Assembly: GCF_000407505.1 (NCBI RefSeq)
Contig: NZ_ASWE01000002.1
Coordinates: 186,001 to 250,000 of the forward strand
Reading direction: 5' to 3'
Length of the DNA stretch: 64,000 bases
Source of the DNA: Enterococcus phoeniculicola ATCC BAA-412
GTDB lineage: Bacteria; Bacillota; Bacilli; Lactobacillales; Enterococcaceae
Numbering within the stretch: the first letter of the stretch is position 1; each line of letters starts with the position of its first letter. The notes under the pieces were generated by a model. The model made no database searches and was not told where the DNA came from. It saw only the letters and a list, made by a program, of their open reading frames with translations. This document shows, one piece after another, positions 53,263-63,214 of the stretch. A program made the translations under genes and the position numbers.

Positions 53263-54171
53263 GTGAATCAAATAACGTATTTGATAAATGAAAATAAGAC
53301 ATACTGCTCCAGCGACTACGGAAAAAATGAAACGATTGTATTTTTATTTGAACGTTTCGGAATTAATAAAATATTTTCTCTGTCGAAAGTGTGGATTGTT
53401 ACTAGAACGTCGTTCATTGATTTAGATATCTTAAATCAACAAGAACCAATTATTCACCCGATTACTGATTGGATATCTCCGTATTACGTTGTCGCAAATA
53501 AGGATATTGACGTTCCAAGTAACGGTAATCAATTGACTGGCGGCAATCATGGAACGACCAATGGTGGAGGAGAGCCTACAGCAGAATTTACGAACCTCGA
53601 AGTATTTGTAGATGGAAATCCTGTCTACAATAATTTAAATAATTTTGACTCAGATAAAGAAATTCGGTTAATTACAACGAACATGATTGAAGCTTCCAAT
53701 ACGCATCTATATAAACCTCGAGCAATTCTAGAGGAGAAAGTTAGCTACAAAATATGTCAATCAAAAATTTCAGTTAATGTAGAAACTCAATTTAAAGAAG
53801 ATGGCTACTTATTTTCTTATTCAGGCTTGCAAACTAATTCTGAATATTACGATAGTATAAAAATTCCTAATTCCATATTCGATGGGTTTAAGGAAATCGG
53901 CAAGGAAGCTTATGTGAGTGGTGACTATAAAAAGTATGGATTAGCTGATAGGGTAATTTTGAGGCACACAAAACAATCAGATTACTTGATTGCAGAATTA
54001 CTGGAACACGAGACATTTCGTCTCGGCGATGGACTTCCTTTGATTGAAATGGGGTTAGCAAATGTAAATGACAAAGTCTATTTTGCTTTAGTTAGAAAAT
54101 CTTATCTTCAGTTTCGAACAGGTGATTTTTATGGCTACAAAGGCAGTTACGAATTTGTCCGATATGTATAG
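53263..54171 (+). CDS. hypothetical protein, first gene of the polysaccharide operon
   Basis: A 302-residue protein without signal peptide or membrane helix. An N-terminal part of about 80 residues is followed by a Gly/Asn-rich linker (GNQLTGGNHGTTNGGGEPT) and a C-terminal domain of about 200 residues ending FYGYKGSYEFVRYV. GTG 53263 is chosen because GGAGG lies nine bases upstream; ATG 53248 would contain that site. I do not recognise the family. A regulatory or assembly role is only inferred from position. Confidence 0.7.
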   Translation: MNQITYLINENKTYCSSDYGKNETIVFLFERFGINKIFSLSKVWIVTRTSFIDLDILNQQEPIIHPITDWISPYYVVANKDIDVPSNGNQLTGGNHGTTNGGGEPTAEFTNLEVFVDGNPVYNNLNNFDSDKEIRLITTNMIEASNTHLYKPRAILEEKVSYKICQSKISVNVETQFKEDGYLFSYSGLQTNSEYYDSIKIPNSIFDGFKEIGKEAYVSGDYKKYGLADRVILRHTKQSDYLIAELLEHETFRLGDGLPLIEMGLANVNDKVYFALVRKSYLQFRTGDFYGYKGSYEFVRYV

Positions 54172-54191
54172 TATAGATGAGAGGGAAACAA

Positions 54192-54815
54192 GTGAAAAAC
54201 AACACAAAAATAAGCTTTCATATTACTAAACGAGGGATTGATATTATTGGTGCATGCTTGGGTATTTTATTATTAATGCCGCTTTTATTACTCATTGCAT
54301 TCTTAGTAAAGCTGGAGTACCCAGAAGAAAACTTTTACTTTATTCAAGAACGAGTCGGAAAAAATGGTGAAGTATTTTATCTTTATAAATTCCGCTCAAT
54401 GGTTCCGCAAGCTGAAACAATGCTTGAGGCTTTAAATGGAGAGAATGAAATTTTAGGGGCGATGTTTAAAATAAAAAATGACCCCCGCATCACAAATATT
54501 GGTAAGTTTATTCGTAAGACCAGTTTGGATGAACTACCTCAACTTTTTAACGTTCTTAAAGGGAATATGAGTTTAGTGGGGCCAAGGCCACCTTTAACAC
54601 AAGAAGTTCAAAAGTATACACTCTATGATCGCCAACGATTGTCCGTCACGCCTGGTTGTACAGGATTGTGGCAGGTGAGTGGAAGAAACAAACTGGATTT
54701 TTATGAAATGGTAGAGCTCGACTTACGTTACATTGCAACACAAAGTATTAAAAACGATACAATCATTCTATTTAAAACAATCAAAGTTCTTTTCTTGATG
54801 GAAGGTGCATATTGA
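54192..54815 (+). CDS. polyprenyl-phosphate sugar-1-phosphate transferase (priming enzyme)
   Basis: A 207-residue membrane enzyme that starts repeat-unit synthesis by moving a sugar phosphate to undecaprenyl phosphate. After one hydrophobic segment (GIDIIGACLGILLLMPLLLL) come the catalytic-domain motifs FIQERVGKNG, YKFRSM, DPRITNIGKFIRKTSLDELP, QLFNVLKGNMSLVGPRPPL and TPGCTGLWQVSGRN. GTG 54192 has GAGGG at good spacing; ATG 54177 has none. The sugar specificity is unknown. The stop overlaps the next gene. Confidence 0.93.
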   Translation: MKNNTKISFHITKRGIDIIGACLGILLLMPLLLLIAFLVKLEYPEENFYFIQERVGKNGEVFYLYKFRSMVPQAETMLEALNGENEILGAMFKIKNDPRITNIGKFIRKTSLDELPQLFNVLKGNMSLVGPRPPLTQEVQKYTLYDRQRLSVTPGCTGLWQVSGRNKLDFYEMVELDLRYIATQSIKNDTIILFKTIKVLFLMEGAY

Positions 54816-55564
54816 TGAACGTAGGAAAGCAAGAGAAAAAAATTGAATTGTTTGGCATTTCTTTTGATGCATTAACAATGAAAGAGACAGTTGCATTAGT
54901 AAATGAAAAACTAAAAAATAAAGAACCTACCCACGTACTAGGCATAAATGCTGATAAAGTGAACGAATTAAGTCATAAGGGACAATTCAATCAGATTATA
55001 AGAAGGGCAAATATAATTAATGCCGACGGTGCTTCAATTATACTTGCCTCGAAAATTCTTAGAAAACCATTACCTGAGAGGATTGCTGGAATTGATTTAA
55101 TGCAAGAATTGTTGCTTTTGGCAGAAAAAAAGAACTATCGTGTTTATTTCTTAGGTGCTAAACAAACAATTGTAACAACCATGAATACATGTTTAAAAGC
55201 AAAATATCCTGTTCTCAACGTTGCAGGATATCGCAATGGATATTTTAAGAAAGAAAATTGGGATGAGGTAGCAAATGAATTGAAGCTTTGTGAGCCAGAC
55301 ATAGTGTTTATTGGGATAACCTCGCCATTGAAAGAACAACTAATTGATTACTTTTTAGAACAAAACATTAATTCTGTCTATATGGGGGTTGGAGGTAGTT
55401 TTGATGTACTTTCAGGTGCAATAAAGCGTGCCCCTATATGGATGCAAAAGTACCAATTAGAATGGCTATATCGTGTTTATCAAGAGCCTAAGCGACTGTT
55501 TCGTCGGTATTTATTTGGGAATAGTAAATTTATTGTACATGTTTTACAAGAACTGTTCCGTTAA
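54815..55564 (+). CDS. WecG/TagA/CpsF-family glycosyltransferase
   Basis: A 249-residue transferase. Motifs are GINADKVNELSHKG, NADGASIILASKIL, ERIAGIDLMQELL, YRVYFLGAKQ and YMGVGGSFDVLSGAIKRAP. Members add ManNAc or ManNAcA to the lipid-linked first sugar. That fits MnaA being encoded next to the operon. ATG 54815 overlaps the previous stop (TGATG); TTG 54812 is an alternative. Confidence 0.92.
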   Translation: MNVGKQEKKIELFGISFDALTMKETVALVNEKLKNKEPTHVLGINADKVNELSHKGQFNQIIRRANIINADGASIILASKILRKPLPERIAGIDLMQELLLLAEKKNYRVYFLGAKQTIVTTMNTCLKAKYPVLNVAGYRNGYFKKENWDEVANELKLCEPDIVFIGITSPLKEQLIDYFLEQNINSVYMGVGGSFDVLSGAIKRAPIWMQKYQLEWLYRVYQEPKRLFRRYLFGNSKFIVHVLQELFR

Positions 55565-55571
55565 AAAACTA

Positions 55572-56159
55572 ATGAAAGTGAGCGTGTCAATGCCTAAAGA
55601 AAAAAATGAAATAACTGTTGCGGTCAACAATTTCCTAGTAAAAAAAGTAATGAGTCCTCAAAAAATTGTAGGATTGATTCCAATCCCTTCAAAAAATCTG
55701 AATTACAAACAACTAATGAATGAATTTGTTTTGGGACTTTCAAAAGCTTCCGAGAAAATTTTAGTAATAAATATTTGTGTAAAGAAAGGAAACTTGTTTG
55801 AAAACTTTGAGGAGTCTGACTATGAAGAATCCATTTATTCATCAGGAAATGAGCAAATAGATATTCTAGATGGAAGTCACTTTATTCATCATATCTCAGT
55901 GTATAGAAAGTTTATGGATGATGTTAGGGCAAGTATTTTTTATAAAAAATATTCAACAATTGTTTATCAATTCAGAGAAAACATCGTTCTGACAAATCCA
56001 GATTTGCTTGAAGTGATGAAAGATATATTCATCTTTGTCGGATCAAAAAGAATTTATAAAGAACAGCTATTGATGATTGAAGAAAAAAATAAAGAATACA
56101 AACTTGAATGGTTAGCTTTCTTTATCATTCAAGATCGGTTTGGATGGCTAAAAAAATGA
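55572..56159 (+). CDS. CpsD-like protein lacking a P-loop
   Basis: A protein of about 190-195 residues. Its layout (PQKIVGLIPIPSKNLNYKQL, then NEFVLGLSKASEKILVINIC) parallels the start of tyrosine-kinase CpsD/Wze, where a GEGKST-type Walker A loop should stand, but no GK(S/T) is present. There is also no tyrosine cluster at the C terminus. It lies directly before the Wzz-like gene, the usual partner. Start is unclear: ATG 55572 or ATG 55590. Possibly a degenerate, regulatory paralogue; an unrelated protein cannot be excluded. Confidence 0.55.
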   Translation: MKVSVSMPKEKNEITVAVNNFLVKKVMSPQKIVGLIPIPSKNLNYKQLMNEFVLGLSKASEKILVINICVKKGNLFENFEESDYEESIYSSGNEQIDILDGSHFIHHISVYRKFMDDVRASIFYKKYSTIVYQFRENIVLTNPDLLEVMKDIFIFVGSKRIYKEQLLMIEEKNKEYKLEWLAFFIIQDRFGWLKK

Positions 56160-56857
56160 GAAAAACAAACGGAAAACTAATTCTATTGTCTCTAAAAAAA
56201 TTTTGGAGTCTTATTTTACTCTTAACGATTATTAGCAGTTTTGGAGCTACGCAAATCTACAAACACTTTATTACGCAAAATTATTTTGCTATAAATCAAT
56301 TGCTTGTTACGCCAAAAGAAAATGAACAGTTTGACTTAAAATACATCAATACTTATAAAGAACTATTATCAGGTGATGTCATTTTAACTAAAGTAGTACG
56401 AGAATTGAAAGCAAAAGATATCTATCTATCTGTTAGTGAGATACAAAAATTAGTAGCTATCAATCTAAGTAATGATTCTCAACTTATTTCTGTTCAGGTC
56501 ATTTCGGGTGATAAAGCAGAAAGTATTGATATAGCAAATACAATTGGTCGTGTAGCAGAAAAAGAAATTCCTAAAATGCTGGATAGCAATAGTATCATGC
56601 TCATTAACCAAACGAACCAAGCAGCAAAAATTAATAAGATATCGAATACTCAGTTTTTGATCTTTAGTTTAACTATATCTGTTGTAATCATTACCTTATG
56701 TTTAATTTACAAAAGTTTATTTAGTAAACGAGTCTTTTTTAAAGAACAAATTCCGGAATTTGTTGATGTAATACATGTATACACAATAGATACAAGGAAA
56801 AAAAGGGAAACCAAGAAAAGAAAAATGGAAAAAGGGAATAAACTTACAGATGAGTGA
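56156..56857 (+). CDS. Wzz/CpsC-like chain-length protein
   Basis: A 233-residue protein with two membrane helices (about 17-36 and 165-188) enclosing an extracellular domain of about 130 residues (QLLVTPKENEQFDLKYINTY, QVISGDKAESIDIANTIGRV). That is the Wzz/CpsC plan, controlling polymer length. The tail is strongly basic (RKKRETKKRKMEKGNK), not the kinase-activating motif usually seen. ATG 56156 overlaps the previous stop (ATGA). Confidence 0.82.
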   Translation: MRKTNGKLILLSLKKFWSLILLLTIISSFGATQIYKHFITQNYFAINQLLVTPKENEQFDLKYINTYKELLSGDVILTKVVRELKAKDIYLSVSEIQKLVAINLSNDSQLISVQVISGDKAESIDIANTIGRVAEKEIPKMLDSNSIMLINQTNQAAKINKISNTQFLIFSLTISVVIITLCLIYKSLFSKRVFFKEQIPEFVDVIHVYTIDTRKKRETKKRKMEKGNKLTDE

Positions 56858-58160
56858 AAGAGAGCATCATTCACAGATGGAGACAAGACCAAAAGAAAGC
56901 TTACTAACTATCATAGCAATATGCTCATTTGGGATCATGCCAATTGTAGATTCTTTTAATGGTGCCTTTCAACAATCCCATATTGCAGATATTTACCGAC
57001 TATTTCTCACCATTTACGTCTTTTTTTTCTTATTTTTTGGAAAAAAAATTATTTTTGAGCAATCACTTCAAATGTTACTAGTCGTGTTTTTTTTTGGCAC
57101 TTTGATAATGTTGCAATACTTTTTCTTATATGGCTATCACGTTCCGCTGGTAAAAGATTTAAAGTCATTAATGCGTATCCTTCTAACAATTATATTTTAT
57201 GCTTACTTCTATAAACTTATTCAGCTGAAGTTGATAACTAAAGAGCAGCTAAAAGACATGCTACTTCTAATAGCATTAGGCTATTCTGCATGTATTATTT
57301 TACCTTTTCTCTTTGGCAAGGGATTAGCAACCTATGATATTTTTGGCAGTGGTACTTTGTCAGCAGATCAAGGCGTCGGGTTTAAGGCGTATTTTCTTGA
57401 GGTTAATTCACTCTCTGCTATATTAATTGGTTTGGTTACTCTTTGCGGAGAGGAGTGTTTAGCAAGCATAAAACAAAATTCCTACAGATATACAATTTTG
57501 GTAGGTATTTTGTTTTTAGGTATATGGTTGTCGTTATTATTGACTAGTACAAAAACTTCTTTGGTTTACGGAATCTTTTATTTCATTTTATTCGTTGGCC
57601 GTATGCTATTGAGTAAAAAATTACGCATGATTTTTAAGTTATACGGAATTTTTAGTATAAATCTGATATTTCTTTTATTGAAGAGCTTGTTCTTGCCTAA
57701 ATTTGTCGAGTCAGTAAACGGTGTGCTTGCAAGAGGATTCTATTTTTTTGATTTGATGGATGGCAATTGGATTCAGTTTTTAACAAGTAATCGTTCTGTG
57801 TGGCTAGTTTTGAATTGGCAGCAGTTACTAAGTTCAAAACACTTTCTGTTTATTCATTTTTTTGGAGCCGGCTATTATATCAATGTAGATTTTCCTTTAG
57901 CTCGACGAATCCTCGCCGAGATGGATTTATTTGATTTTTATTTCAGTTATGGGCTGGTGGGTTACTTGCTGTATATTTCATATTTTAAGACTAGTCTTAT
58001 TCATTTTTATAAAGCAGAAAAGGATAGCGTGAGTTGGATGTTTCTTACGTTGTTTATCTATAGTATTTTTGCAGGCCATGTATTTGTTAATGCGATGGCT
58101 GCGACATTGTTAGCCATTATATTTGCCTATTTTACAGCTAGACAGGAGTCAAGTGAATGA
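56850..58160 (+). CDS. Wzy-like polysaccharide polymerase / O-antigen ligase family
   Basis: A 436-residue polytopic protein with about 11 helices and a large external loop near residues 290-350 (TSNRSVWLVLNWQQLLSSKH). Features such as STKTSLVYG fit the O-antigen polymerase/ligase superfamily. In this operon it would polymerise the repeat unit outside the membrane. It overlaps both neighbours by a few bases. Confidence 0.8.
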   Translation: MSEREHHSQMETRPKESLLTIIAICSFGIMPIVDSFNGAFQQSHIADIYRLFLTIYVFFFLFFGKKIIFEQSLQMLLVVFFFGTLIMLQYFFLYGYHVPLVKDLKSLMRILLTIIFYAYFYKLIQLKLITKEQLKDMLLLIALGYSACIILPFLFGKGLATYDIFGSGTLSADQGVGFKAYFLEVNSLSAILIGLVTLCGEECLASIKQNSYRYTILVGILFLGIWLSLLLTSTKTSLVYGIFYFILFVGRMLLSKKLRMIFKLYGIFSINLIFLLLKSLFLPKFVESVNGVLARGFYFFDLMDGNWIQFLTSNRSVWLVLNWQQLLSSKHFLFIHFFGAGYYINVDFPLARRILAEMDLFDFYFSYGLVGYLLYISYFKTSLIHFYKAEKDSVSWMFLTLFIYSIFAGHVFVNAMAATLLAIIFAYFTARQESSE

Positions 58161-59359
58161 AAAAAATATTAGTGATTACAGCGGGTCTACTACCAATACC
58201 TGTATCAAAAGGTGGGGCAGTTGAACATTTGATTGAAAATATACTTGATAAAAATGAAATAGATACGCAGTTCAACATTCATTTAGTTTCAACTTTTGAT
58301 CAGAAAAGTTTGGAATTATCGCAAAAATACAAAAATACCCATGTTTTTTTTGTTGAAAATTCGTCACCATTCAAAGAAATAAGCTTATTCTGGAAAAAAT
58401 GCTTAAAGGTTGCTACAAGAAAATTATTATCTAAAAGAAGTATTTTTATTGAGTATCCTGAAATAATCGAAAAGAGTAAAAAAATGTTGAGACAGAATCA
58501 ATATGAAAAAGTAGTCATTATTAATTATCCAGAACTAGTTTTACCCCTAAACAATTTAATTGATGGAGAAAAAATTCTCTATCTTCATAATGATAATCTA
58601 AATGAATTAACAGTAAGAGCAAAAAAAATCTATGAGAGTTTTGACAAATGTATAAGTGTTTCTAGGTTTATCAACCAACGTGTTTCAACCGTTAACGTGA
58701 GCAATGACAAACTGAAAAAATTTATTGTATACAATGGAAAAGATGGTGTTGAAATAAAAAATAAGAACAAAAAAAATAGTTTACGAGAACAGTTTAATTT
58801 CGGTAAAGATGATTTTATAGCTGTGTATATAGGGCGTCTTATAGAACAAAAGGGAGTGATGTTTATTATTGAAGCACTCGAATTTTTACCTGAATATTTC
58901 AAAGTATTAATTGTTGGTGGAACATTCTACGAATTAAACAAAGAAAATCACTATGTAAGAAATTTAAAAAAAGTAGCTAAACAGTTTGGAAACAGGGTTA
59001 TCTTCACAGGATATCAAGAAGCGTCACTTATTCCTTCGTTTTTATCTATCAGCGACGTAGGAATAGTGCCTACTTTATCAGACGAAGCATTTGCAATGAG
59101 TGCACTAGAAATACAAATGGCCGGTATACCATTAATTTGTACAAATGTCGGAGGATTACCTGAAGTCAGAAACGATAAAACATCTATTATGTTAGATATA
59201 AATTCTGGTAACTTAGCTCAAGAGATTGCGAGGGCAGAACATTTTTTAAGTCATAAAAATGTTCGAGACAAAATGGGGCTAGCGGCTTTTCAATTTTCAA
59301 AAGAATTTAGTGCTGAAAAGCAGATACAAGGATTTATTGATTCGGTGATGTATGAATAA
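58157..59359 (+). CDS. GT4-family glycosyltransferase
   Basis: A 400-residue GT-B enzyme. The N-terminal half has a glycine-rich start (TAGLLPIPVSKGGAVEHLIE). The C-terminal half shows AVYIGRLIEQKGVMFIIEAL and the nucleotide-sugar site DEAFAMSALEIQMAGIPLIC. It adds a sugar to the repeat unit; donor unknown. The ATG overlaps the end of the polymerase gene. Confidence 0.9.
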   Translation: MKKILVITAGLLPIPVSKGGAVEHLIENILDKNEIDTQFNIHLVSTFDQKSLELSQKYKNTHVFFVENSSPFKEISLFWKKCLKVATRKLLSKRSIFIEYPEIIEKSKKMLRQNQYEKVVIINYPELVLPLNNLIDGEKILYLHNDNLNELTVRAKKIYESFDKCISVSRFINQRVSTVNVSNDKLKKFIVYNGKDGVEIKNKNKKNSLREQFNFGKDDFIAVYIGRLIEQKGVMFIIEALEFLPEYFKVLIVGGTFYELNKENHYVRNLKKVAKQFGNRVIFTGYQEASLIPSFLSISDVGIVPTLSDEAFAMSALEIQMAGIPLICTNVGGLPEVRNDKTSIMLDINSGNLAQEIARAEHFLSHKNVRDKMGLAAFQFSKEFSAEKQIQGFIDSVMYE

Positions 59360-60764
59360 ACAACAATCACTAAGAAAAAATGCAGTTGTAAATGTAATCA
59401 GGTCGTTAATGAGTATTCTATTTCCCATCATTACCTATCCCTATATAACCCGCATTCTTTCAACAGAAGGGCTCGGTAAATTTGAATTTTCAAGAACGAT
59501 AATTAATTATTTCATTCTAGTTATCAACATTGGTTTAGGGCAATATGCGATTCGAGAGGGGTCCATTTTAAGAAAGGATCATCTGAAAATGCAAAAGTTC
59601 TCTAATGAAATGTTTTCGATATATCTGTGGTTCACACTAATTTCGTATTTTGTCTTGTTTTCGTTATTAATTTTTATCCCTGCATTTCAAGGCTATGAAA
59701 AGTTAATCTTAATCTTTAGTATACAAATTGTTGCAACAACATTTGCTGTTGAATGGGTCTTTTCTATTTACGAAGATTTTACCTTTTTAACGCTAAAAGC
59801 AATCGCTGTTCAAATTTGTGCAATTATCTTAATGTTTTTGCTAGTAAAAACGACAAAAGATTACACAGTCTATGCATGGATTACGACATTATCATTTAGC
59901 TTAGCTGTTCTTTTTAATTTTCAGTACGCCAAAAAATATATTACTTTACACTACACAAAAAAAATGAATTTTAGAAAGCATTGGAATCCAATTCTGTATT
60001 TATCAGCAAACTCAATTGCTTCAACGATTTACTTATCTGCCGATATTATTCTCTTAGGATTTCTTGCAGGCGACCATTATGTAGGAATTTACAGCATTTC
60101 TGTTAAAATTTACAGCATTGTGAAATCTTTAGCGGATGGAGTCATCTATGCAGTCAGTCCAAGACTCACATTTTATAAAAGCAATAACAAAACTAAAGAA
60201 TATGAAAAAACGTTGAATGACCTATTTTGGTTATTGTTGACATTTTTAGTTCCAATAGAAATAGGTATTTTATTTTTTAGTAAGACAATTATCTATTTGA
60301 TTGCTGGAAATCAATTTATTAACAGTGTGTCTTCGTTGATTTTTTTAACAGTAGGTATGATTCCGAGTATTTTTTTTAGTTTCCTTTTATTTACAGTTTT
60401 GCTTGTAAATAAAAAAGAAAAAACAATTTTACGGGCAACACTCTATACAGCCATACTAAACATTTTAGGAAACTTTATCATTGTTCCCTTAAGAAAAACA
60501 GATGGATCAGCAATCGCTACGGTTATTTCAGAATTTTTTATTGCTTGTATAGCTTTTTATTATTCAAGACACCTATTTAAGATTGAGTTTCGTTTGAAAA
60601 CATTTTTGTCTATTTTGATTGGTGGCTGTACTGTTTGTCTGATTTGTACTTTGTTCCAAACTTTATACTTGGAACAAATTCAAACAATGTTATTATCTGT
60701 TGGTTTTTCATTCATTAGTTACACAGTGATTTTATATAGACTACATCAAATTCCCAAAATATAA
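59352..60764 (+). CDS. Wzx-type polysaccharide flippase
   Basis: A 470-residue membrane protein with 12-14 predicted helices. The N terminus (NAVVNVIRSLMSILFPIITY, then PYITRILSTEGLGKFEFS) is typical of Wzx/RfbX flippases in the MOP superfamily. It would move the lipid-linked repeat unit outward. ATG 59352 overlaps the glycosyltransferase end. Confidence 0.92.
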   Translation: MNKQQSLRKNAVVNVIRSLMSILFPIITYPYITRILSTEGLGKFEFSRTIINYFILVINIGLGQYAIREGSILRKDHLKMQKFSNEMFSIYLWFTLISYFVLFSLLIFIPAFQGYEKLILIFSIQIVATTFAVEWVFSIYEDFTFLTLKAIAVQICAIILMFLLVKTTKDYTVYAWITTLSFSLAVLFNFQYAKKYITLHYTKKMNFRKHWNPILYLSANSIASTIYLSADIILLGFLAGDHYVGIYSISVKIYSIVKSLADGVIYAVSPRLTFYKSNNKTKEYEKTLNDLFWLLLTFLVPIEIGILFFSKTIIYLIAGNQFINSVSSLIFLTVGMIPSIFFSFLLFTVLLVNKKEKTILRATLYTAILNILGNFIIVPLRKTDGSAIATVISEFFIACIAFYYSRHLFKIEFRLKTFLSILIGGCTVCLICTLFQTLYLEQIQTMLLSVGFSFISYTVILYRLHQIPKI

Positions 60765-60790
60765 AAAAGGAATGCAGAAAGGAATACTTT

Positions 60791-62110
60791 TTGTTTATGA
60801 AGAAAAAAAATTTTTTATTTACGGTAGGAATATGTTTCCTTTTTATCTTTGTATTGAATTACTTAACAACTTATGCAACAGATGACTTTTCTTATCGTTT
60901 TGTTTTTGACCATTACGGCTTACCTACAGACAATCCAGAAAAAATCACAGGATTTTTTTCGATTGTACGGTCGATGTGGCGCCATTATTTTGCAATGAAT
61001 GGTCGATGGCTAGCACACTCGTTTGTACAATTCTTTATGAGCCAAAATAAATTACTATTCGATTTTTTTAATTCAATTTTTTTCCTGTTACTAGGTTGGT
61101 TACTAAATTATTTAGCTAGTTTGTTGCTTGAGACAGAAAACGACCTTTCAAATTTATCATTTATTTATCCATTATTATGGCTTTCACTTCCAGAATTTGG
61201 AAAAAGTGTCTTGTGGCTCTCTGGTGCATGCAACTATTTATGGATGTCATTAGTCTATCTATCTTATCTTCTCGTCTTTAAGAAGATTAATAAATATCGT
61301 TGGTACAACGTATTTTTATTAATTGGATTAGGGATTTTATCGGGTGCAACGGGTGAAAATAGTGGAGCAGCAACCGTGATTGTGGTCTTTCTATTATGGT
61401 TATTCACCGAACATCAACCAAAAAAACTTATGTATTGGAAGCTGATTAGTGTAATGAGTAGTGCGATTAGTTCAATTATTCTCATAAAATCGCCAGGTGC
61501 TTTAAAAATTGAATCAAATTTATCGATTCTAACAAGTAATTTCTTTACACTGATAAAGTTTTCACTTTTACTAATTGTTCCTATTTTATTGAGCATTTAT
61601 TTCCTTTATAAATTATCAAAAGCTAATGTATTTGAAAGCTGTCATCGTGTCTTTCTTTTTATATTTGTTACAGGTGCTTTAGCTAGTTTTTTCAGCTTAG
61701 TATTTGCTGAACACAGTACGCCAAGAAACCTTTTTAGCGTTGCTATTTATTTGAATTTAATGCTGGTCTACTTATTGTACTTAATGAAAGATTATTTTGA
61801 AAAGAAGAGACCGTTTATGATAAATACTGTGCTAACCTTGGTGTCACTAGTCATTTATATTCCTGTTACGAGCCAATTAGCGGAAAACTATCTTGAATAC
61901 GAACAGGAGATAGCAGTAATCGAACAGACGAAAAGAGAACACAAAAAATTAGCAGTTGTTCAAGGAATTACTTGGCCGGATAATCAACTGGTAGGACTCT
62001 ATAACCCATATTACAAAATGCAATATTTATCGTCGGATTCGCATGCTTGGTTAAATGAATGGATGAGTAAATTTTATACAGTAAAAGGAATTAGACTAGA
62101 AAAAAAATAA
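60791..62110 (+). CDS. DUF6056-like polytopic membrane protein
   Basis: A 439-residue protein with about 11 helices. The early external loop (TDDFSYRFVFDHYGLPTDNP) and MNGRWLAHSFVQFFM, plus TGENSGAATVIVVFLLWLF, match membrane proteins of the DUF6056 type found in polysaccharide loci. They may be GT-C-like transferases that decorate polymer outside the cell (inference). TTG 60791 is 8 bases after AAAGGA; ATG 60797 is the alternative start. Confidence 0.75.
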   Translation: MFMKKKNFLFTVGICFLFIFVLNYLTTYATDDFSYRFVFDHYGLPTDNPEKITGFFSIVRSMWRHYFAMNGRWLAHSFVQFFMSQNKLLFDFFNSIFFLLLGWLLNYLASLLLETENDLSNLSFIYPLLWLSLPEFGKSVLWLSGACNYLWMSLVYLSYLLVFKKINKYRWYNVFLLIGLGILSGATGENSGAATVIVVFLLWLFTEHQPKKLMYWKLISVMSSAISSIILIKSPGALKIESNLSILTSNFFTLIKFSLLLIVPILLSIYFLYKLSKANVFESCHRVFLFIFVTGALASFFSLVFAEHSTPRNLFSVAIYLNLMLVYLLYLMKDYFEKKRPFMINTVLTLVSLVIYIPVTSQLAENYLEYEQEIAVIEQTKREHKKLAVVQGITWPDNQLVGLYNPYYKMQYLSSDSHAWLNEWMSKFYTVKGIRLEKK

Positions 62111-62125
62111 TTTGGAGGTGAAAAT

Positions 62126-63199
62126 ATGATTTTGGTTGTATCGAATATGTACCCATCAAAAGAATTTCCAAATTATGGAGTTTTTGTAAAAAATTTTGTT
62201 TCTGAACTTTCAGAAACACACGAAGTACAACTTATTTTCTTAACAAAGAAGATTGGAAAACGAGCTAAACTCATAGCTTATCTACGCTTTTACTTTTCGG
62301 TTTTTAGAGCATATTGTTCAAAAAACTATGAATTAACCTACGTTCACTACGCAGGGTACAATAGCCCTCCAATATTAGCTGGTCGCCTGGTTAGACGCCT
62401 ATTTAATAGAAAAATGACGTTGATTGTTAACGTTCATGGCAGTGATGTAACTCCCGAGAAAAAATTAGAGGAGCGAACGAACTTCTTAACAAAATGGTTA
62501 GTTAAACGAGCAGATTTAACTATCGTGCCGTCAAGTTATTTTAAAGAAGTCGTAGAGAAAAAATATGGAAAAGTGCAAATATTTATTTCTGCTTCTGCTG
62601 GTATAAATTTAGATGTATTTTCTCCAAGTAGTAAAGGAAAAAATCAGCAATCTTTTATGCTAGGCTATGTCAGTCGAATAGATGAAGAAAAAGGCTGGGA
62701 CTTACTAATTTTAGGTTTTAAAAGGATTCTATCTTATATCCCAGAAGCAAAACTGACTATTGTAGGAAGTGGAGCACAAGATGAAGAAGCTAATCAATTA
62801 ATTCATGAATTGCATTTAGAAGAATATGTAAATAAGCAAAGTATTTTACCGCAAAACGATTTAGTGGATATCTATCGTTCATTTGATGTATTTGTTTTCC
62901 CTAGTACACGTGCTGGAGAGAGTCTTGGTCTAGTTGGATTAGAAGCAATGGCTTGCGGTGTGCCGGTGATTGGCAGCGATTTTGGAGGAATTAAAACGTA
63001 TGTTGAATCAGGAAAAAATGGCTACTTATTCACGCCTAAAAATCAAGAAGAACTGATAGAAAAAATTATCACTTTTTATTCACTAACACAAAAGCAAAAG
63101 CGAAGTATGTCAAAGTACGCACAAGAAACGGCTCACAATTATGACAGTAAGAAGGTAAATAGAGAACTGATTCAAAAAATTAGTTCTTACATCAAATAA
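62126..63199 (+). CDS. GT4-family glycosyltransferase
   Basis: A 357-residue GT-B enzyme. The N terminus is MILVVSNMYPSKEFPNYGVF with VNVHGSDVTPEKK. The C-terminal half has GYVSRIDEEKGWDLLILGFK and AGESLGLVGLEAMACGVPVI, the donor-binding E-x7-E block. TTGGAGGTG precedes ATG 62126 at ideal spacing. Sugar specificity unknown. Confidence 0.93.
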   Translation: MILVVSNMYPSKEFPNYGVFVKNFVSELSETHEVQLIFLTKKIGKRAKLIAYLRFYFSVFRAYCSKNYELTYVHYAGYNSPPILAGRLVRRLFNRKMTLIVNVHGSDVTPEKKLEERTNFLTKWLVKRADLTIVPSSYFKEVVEKKYGKVQIFISASAGINLDVFSPSSKGKNQQSFMLGYVSRIDEEKGWDLLILGFKRILSYIPEAKLTIVGSGAQDEEANQLIHELHLEEYVNKQSILPQNDLVDIYRSFDVFVFPSTRAGESLGLVGLEAMACGVPVIGSDFGGIKTYVESGKNGYLFTPKNQEELIEKIITFYSLTQKQKRSMSKYAQETAHNYDSKKVNRELIQKISSYIK

Positions 63200-63214
63200 A
63201 TGAAAGGAGAAGCG

